A DNA stretch of 64,000 bases from an uncultured Arenicella sp. (GTDB taxonomy: Bacteria; Pseudomonadota; Gammaproteobacteria; Arenicellales; Arenicellaceae). The notes beneath the pieces were generated by a model that was given only the letters and a program-made list of their open reading frames with translations, did no database searches and had not been told where the DNA came from. Both the position numbers and the translations under genes were made by a program. The stretch covers positions 24,253 to 88,252 of the forward strand of contig CALIVT010000027.1 in NCBI GenBank assembly GCA_938048185.1. Reading direction: 5' to 3'. Of this stretch, positions 61,498 to 64,000 are shown piece by piece (position 1 is the first letter of the stretch; the number at the start of each line of letters is the position of its first letter).

Positions 61498-62343
61498 TTA
61501 TTTTCCAAGAAAACGAAGTAGGCCCTGAGTGATAGATCTTGAGTACATTGTTTCATGAGTTTCGTTTTCCATTGAGAGGTATTCGATAGAAGAGGCGGGT
61601 AAACTGATTTTCAACTCGTTACTAAAATCATTAGCGTTTTTTGCCATACAAAGAGTGCGGTCTTTAACTGCTTCTGTGCCTTGGGAGGATATGAATACAT
61701 TTGTTTTTATTGAAGACGTGGTGCTCTCAATATTTAGTATGGAACGATCGTGATACCAAAATGAAGGGTCGCTTAATATGTAGTAATCAAAAATTTGTGG
61801 TTTTGTTTTTAAAATAAAACCACCAAAAAGGCCGCCAAAAGAATGGCCAATATAGACCTCCTTTTTCGGATTGATTCTATATTTTTTTCTAAGATACGGC
61901 AGAAGCTCTTCGTTAATAAGTACGAGGTAATCTTTCGCACCACCAGAATTTTTGCGTGCTTCATCTGAATATCCATTTTTTTCGTCCAGAGATTTGGTCG
62001 GCGTATAGTCTCGTGTTCTAGAGATCTGCCAGCTGGTTTTTTTATCGTAGGAAATACCAACTATTATTGGTTCTTCGATAACCCCTGCACTGCTCATTTG
62101 ACGAGTTATACTGCTGGCAAGCGGGAATGACAAGTGGCCGTCATTTAGAAAAGCTAGCGGATAGCTTCTATCTTTATTTGAGGAATATGAGCGAGGTGTC
62201 TTGATATAAAGTTCGTACTCACGTTCTTTGTCTTCGGAAACAAACGTTATTACTTCCGACCGTTCGATCATAAAGGGTTTAGTTTCTGCTAGCGCAGAGC
62301 TCCACGCAACCAGCATGGTGAAGAAAAGCAGAAGTCTATTCAT
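61498..62343 (-). CDS. Exported alpha/beta-hydrolase-fold esterase
   Basis: This 281-residue putative esterase with a signal peptide (MNRLLLFFTMLVAWSSALA) belongs to the Fes/IroE-like esterase group. The nucleophile elbow GHSFGGL lies near residue 166, an N-terminal beta-strand region YELYIKTPRSY is typical, and a late Asp/His pair (SDPSFWYHD and HETMYSR) could complete the triad. The gene and its flanks are visibly more AT-rich than the rest of the window and it stands alone, which suggests acquisition by transfer. It may act on siderophores or other esters; the substrate is unproven. Confidence 0.8.
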   Translation of the reverse strand: MNRLLLFFTMLVAWSSALAETKPFMIERSEVITFVSEDKEREYELYIKTPRSYSSNKDRSYPLAFLNDGHLSFPLASSITRQMSSAGVIEEPIIVGISYDKKTSWQISRTRDYTPTKSLDEKNGYSDEARKNSGGAKDYLVLINEELLPYLRKKYRINPKKEVYIGHSFGGLFGGFILKTKPQIFDYYILSDPSFWYHDRSILNIESTTSSIKTNVFISSQGTEAVKDRTLCMAKNANDFSNELKISLPASSIEYLSMENETHETMYSRSITQGLLRFLGK

Positions 62344-62874
62344 AGCTCAAGTATAGTCTTCATAATTTCAGGTGAACAACCTATTTTAATCGAACGAACT
62401 AACTGGAACATCCATAGTTAGGTAGATTTAAGCTAGGCCTTTTTGCCAATTTTTTGTGTTTTGAAATGATGGGGTTTAGCGCAGCTTTCGAGGCTTTTTA
62501 TCTAAAAATTCGCCTAGCGACTCGATTAACGAAATTCTAGGCGAGCCCCTTTCTCGCTATCGCGCTGGTTATTACCTGAGTGTTTCACTGTAAAACTAAT
62601 TCAGACGGTCAGGGCAAAAGACATGTATGAATCGCCCCTGTCTGTCAATCGCGTTTTTTGAGAAGTTAGGTTGCGGCAATGTATCCGAGCTATTTGCGCG
62701 GAACTACTTGCCGCTGCTCAAAATGATAATTCGCACATCACTATTCTTATAAGACTTTCAGCTTCGAGAGCTATTGCCTTTTACAGATTTCAGTAGTGTG
62801 GTTTAACCTGTCTTTCTCATTTAACGTTATTGCAAACCTGGTGAGATTAATTCGTTTATGTTGTGAAGCAATCG
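62344..62874. other. 531-base AT-rich non-coding stretch beside the transposase
   Basis: No credible gene was found between the esterase start and the transposase stop. It contains a perfect 8-bp inverted repeat, TCGCCTAG (62510-62517) and CTAGGCGA (62537-62544), and a nested GCGAG/CTCGC hairpin close by. Part of it is probably the non-coding 3' arm of the IS110-family element, whose border could not be placed. Confidence 0.5.
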
Positions 62875-63888
62875 CTACGCGATAGCTTCATACCGTTCGT
62901 TTTTAGCCAGAACAACCCAAATCATTCTTGCCATCTTATTCGCCATCGCAACCGCGACAACATTTGGTTTCTTAGTGGCCTTGAGCGATTGAGCCCAAAC
63001 ACTCCACCTCGATGGTTTATTAATATGCCATTGCAGTGCCGAACGCGCACCGTGTATTAAATTACACCTTAATCTAGTATGCCCTCGCTTTCCAATGCCA
63101 ATGAGATTTGTATTGCCTCCGGTTGATGATTGCTTTGGAACTAAACCAATCCACGCGGCCAAAGCTCTGCCCGATTTAAACTGTTTTGCATCTCCAACCC
63201 AAGCCAATAAACAAGCCGCTGTGATTAAACCAACGCCTTGTATTTCCAACAAACGTTGGCCTTTGTCGTCGTTGCTTACTAGCGCATTCATATCTTCTTC
63301 TACGTCGGATATTTGCTCGCACAAGTTTCGATATTCTTGCGCAATTCGATAAAGCATTACAATCATTGAGGCTGGTAGTTCACCTTCATGCTGGTCGATA
63401 ATCTCATTAAGTCTCAGCACCGTTTTACGCCCCTTTGGGTACTCAATTCCAAACTCCAACATAAAGCCATGAACCTGATTTATCGCCGCGTTGCGGCGAC
63501 GAACCAAGCTTTCTCTGAACTTTACTTGAGCCCCTAATGTTTGCTGCTCTGGTGACCTAGGTGTGACAAACCTCATACTTGGTCGCTGAACGGCTTCGCA
63601 GATCGCTTCAGCATCTAAGAAATCGTTCTTATTCGATTTTAGAAATGGCTTTACAAACTTGGCCGCCATTAGTTTGGGCGTATGCCCGAACTCTTTGGCT
63701 TTACGCGCAAGATAATGCGCCCCACCGCAGGCTTCCATACCGATCAAGCATGGTTCTAAATTGCTTAAGAAAAGCAGCAGCTCTTTACGCTTTAACTTCT
63801 TTCGAGTGATAAGAACTCCGTTTTTATCAACAGCATGCAAATGAAAATACCGCTTGCCTAAATCGATTCCTAATACTTTAATGGTCAT
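62875..63888 (-). CDS. IS110-family transposase (bridge-RNA-guided recombinase type)
   Basis: This 337-residue transposase has the IS110 DEDD catalytic set: Asp9 (LGIDLGKRY), Glu52 (GMEACGG), Asp89 and Asp92 (NKNDFLDAEA). A helical middle region (about 110-200) is followed by the C-terminal Tnp domain with LLEIQGVGLITAACLLAWVG and AWIGLVPKQSSTGGN, containing the conserved Ser (254 or 255). In this family recombination is guided by a structured RNA from a non-coding end of the element. It looks intact. The proximity of the window edge hides the upstream end. Confidence 0.95.
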   Translation of the reverse strand: MTIKVLGIDLGKRYFHLHAVDKNGVLITRKKLKRKELLLFLSNLEPCLIGMEACGGAHYLARKAKEFGHTPKLMAAKFVKPFLKSNKNDFLDAEAICEAVQRPSMRFVTPRSPEQQTLGAQVKFRESLVRRRNAAINQVHGFMLEFGIEYPKGRKTVLRLNEIIDQHEGELPASMIVMLYRIAQEYRNLCEQISDVEEDMNALVSNDDKGQRLLEIQGVGLITAACLLAWVGDAKQFKSGRALAAWIGLVPKQSSTGGNTNLIGIGKRGHTRLRCNLIHGARSALQWHINKPSRWSVWAQSLKATKKPNVVAVAMANKMARMIWVVLAKNERYEAIA

Positions 63889-63890
63889 GG

Positions 63891-63962
63891 TGACTCGCCT
63901 CGTGTGGTTGAACTCACGACCCAGTCTAATCGGCTAGGTGGGGCGAGTCATCTCATTAGACT
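63891..63962. other. Two interleaved inverted repeats upstream of IS110 transposase
   Basis: TGACTCGCC (63891-63899) pairs with GGCGAGTCA (63942-63950), and AGTCTAAT (63923-63930) pairs with ATTAGACT (63955-63962). The arms interleave in the order A-B-A'-B', so they could form a pseudoknot or two alternative hairpins. The region lies directly before the transposase start, where IS110-group elements encode their guide RNA. The coding strand is the minus strand. Confidence 0.6.
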
Positions 63963-64000
63963 TGACCCCTTATTTATGTATGTCCTGATTATTGATTCTA

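Larger units (their letters stand above)
62875..63962 (-). mobile_element. IS110-family insertion sequence, borders undetermined
   Basis: The span covers the transposase and the structured sequence just upstream of it. IS110 elements generally lack terminal inverted repeats and make no target duplication, so borders cannot be read from a single copy. The element likely continues beyond both given ends. Confidence 0.6.

Overview
The window reads as chromosomal DNA of a heterotrophic, probably marine gammaproteobacterium of moderate GC content. Grounds for this are the Na+-pumping oxaloacetate decarboxylase, a wax ester/triacylglycerol locus, a Fur-type haem uptake locus, PdxJ, ArgB, GpsA and PlsB of proteobacterial type, and RND efflux genes. 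The species cannot be named from the sequence alone. Gene density is high. No rRNA, tRNA, CRISPR array, prophage or known defence system was seen.

Layout. 1-4 kb: the end of a thiolase, a frameshifted S41 peptidase, pdxJ, a DUF3859 protein and a small unknown protein. 4-10.4 kb: a haem acquisition locus (hmuTUV and a HugZ-type protein on the minus strand, a TonB-dependent receptor and a Cys-rich small protein on the plus strand). Its divergent promoters share a Fur-box-like palindrome. 10.5-12.8 kb: a LytS/LytTR-type two-component operon with a small exported protein, preceded by four 19-bp tandem repeats. 13-16 kb: a serine hydrolase and an amino-acid permease. 16.2-18 kb: a fatty acid desaturase coupled to a TIM-barrel isomerase-like gene, ended by a perfect terminator. 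18-23 kb: a small-enzyme cluster (VOC, AhpD-like, cupin, TetR, SDR, flavin oxidoreductase, PaiB-like) in which two divergent promoters carry the same operator-like palindrome.

23.5-28.7 kb: oadGAB with a gamma-carbonic anhydrase directly after it, and an M18 aminopeptidase before it. 28.7-31 kb: a J-domain membrane protein and an M28 lipoprotein peptidase. 31-38 kb: a neutral lipid/phospholipid locus (WS/DGAT, HAD-acyltransferase fusion, PlsB-like GPAT, GpsA), supplying glycerol-3-phosphate and acylating it stepwise. Two of these enzymes carry histone-H1-like basic tails. 38.2-40.7 kb: a KAS III-like enzyme, a seven-helix membrane protein ending in a Fis-type DNA-binding helix-turn-helix, and a YkgJ-type Cys-cluster protein.

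40.8-53.6 kb: a single efflux operon with one outer-membrane factor, one adaptor and three consecutive full-length RND permeases. 53.8-59.5 kb: argB, modABC, two DMT transporters and a cupin. 59.5-64 kb: a DUF4124-glutaredoxin protein, a phytanoyl-CoA dioxygenase-like enzyme, an AT-rich stretch with an esterase, and an IS110-family transposase. The transposase is preceded by two interleaved inverted repeats.

The items judged most worth a second look are the membrane-anchored 7TM-Fis regulator beside the KAS III gene, the three-permease RND operon, the interleaved repeats next to the IS110 transposase, the shared TetR-type operator, and several short tandem duplications at gene boundaries.
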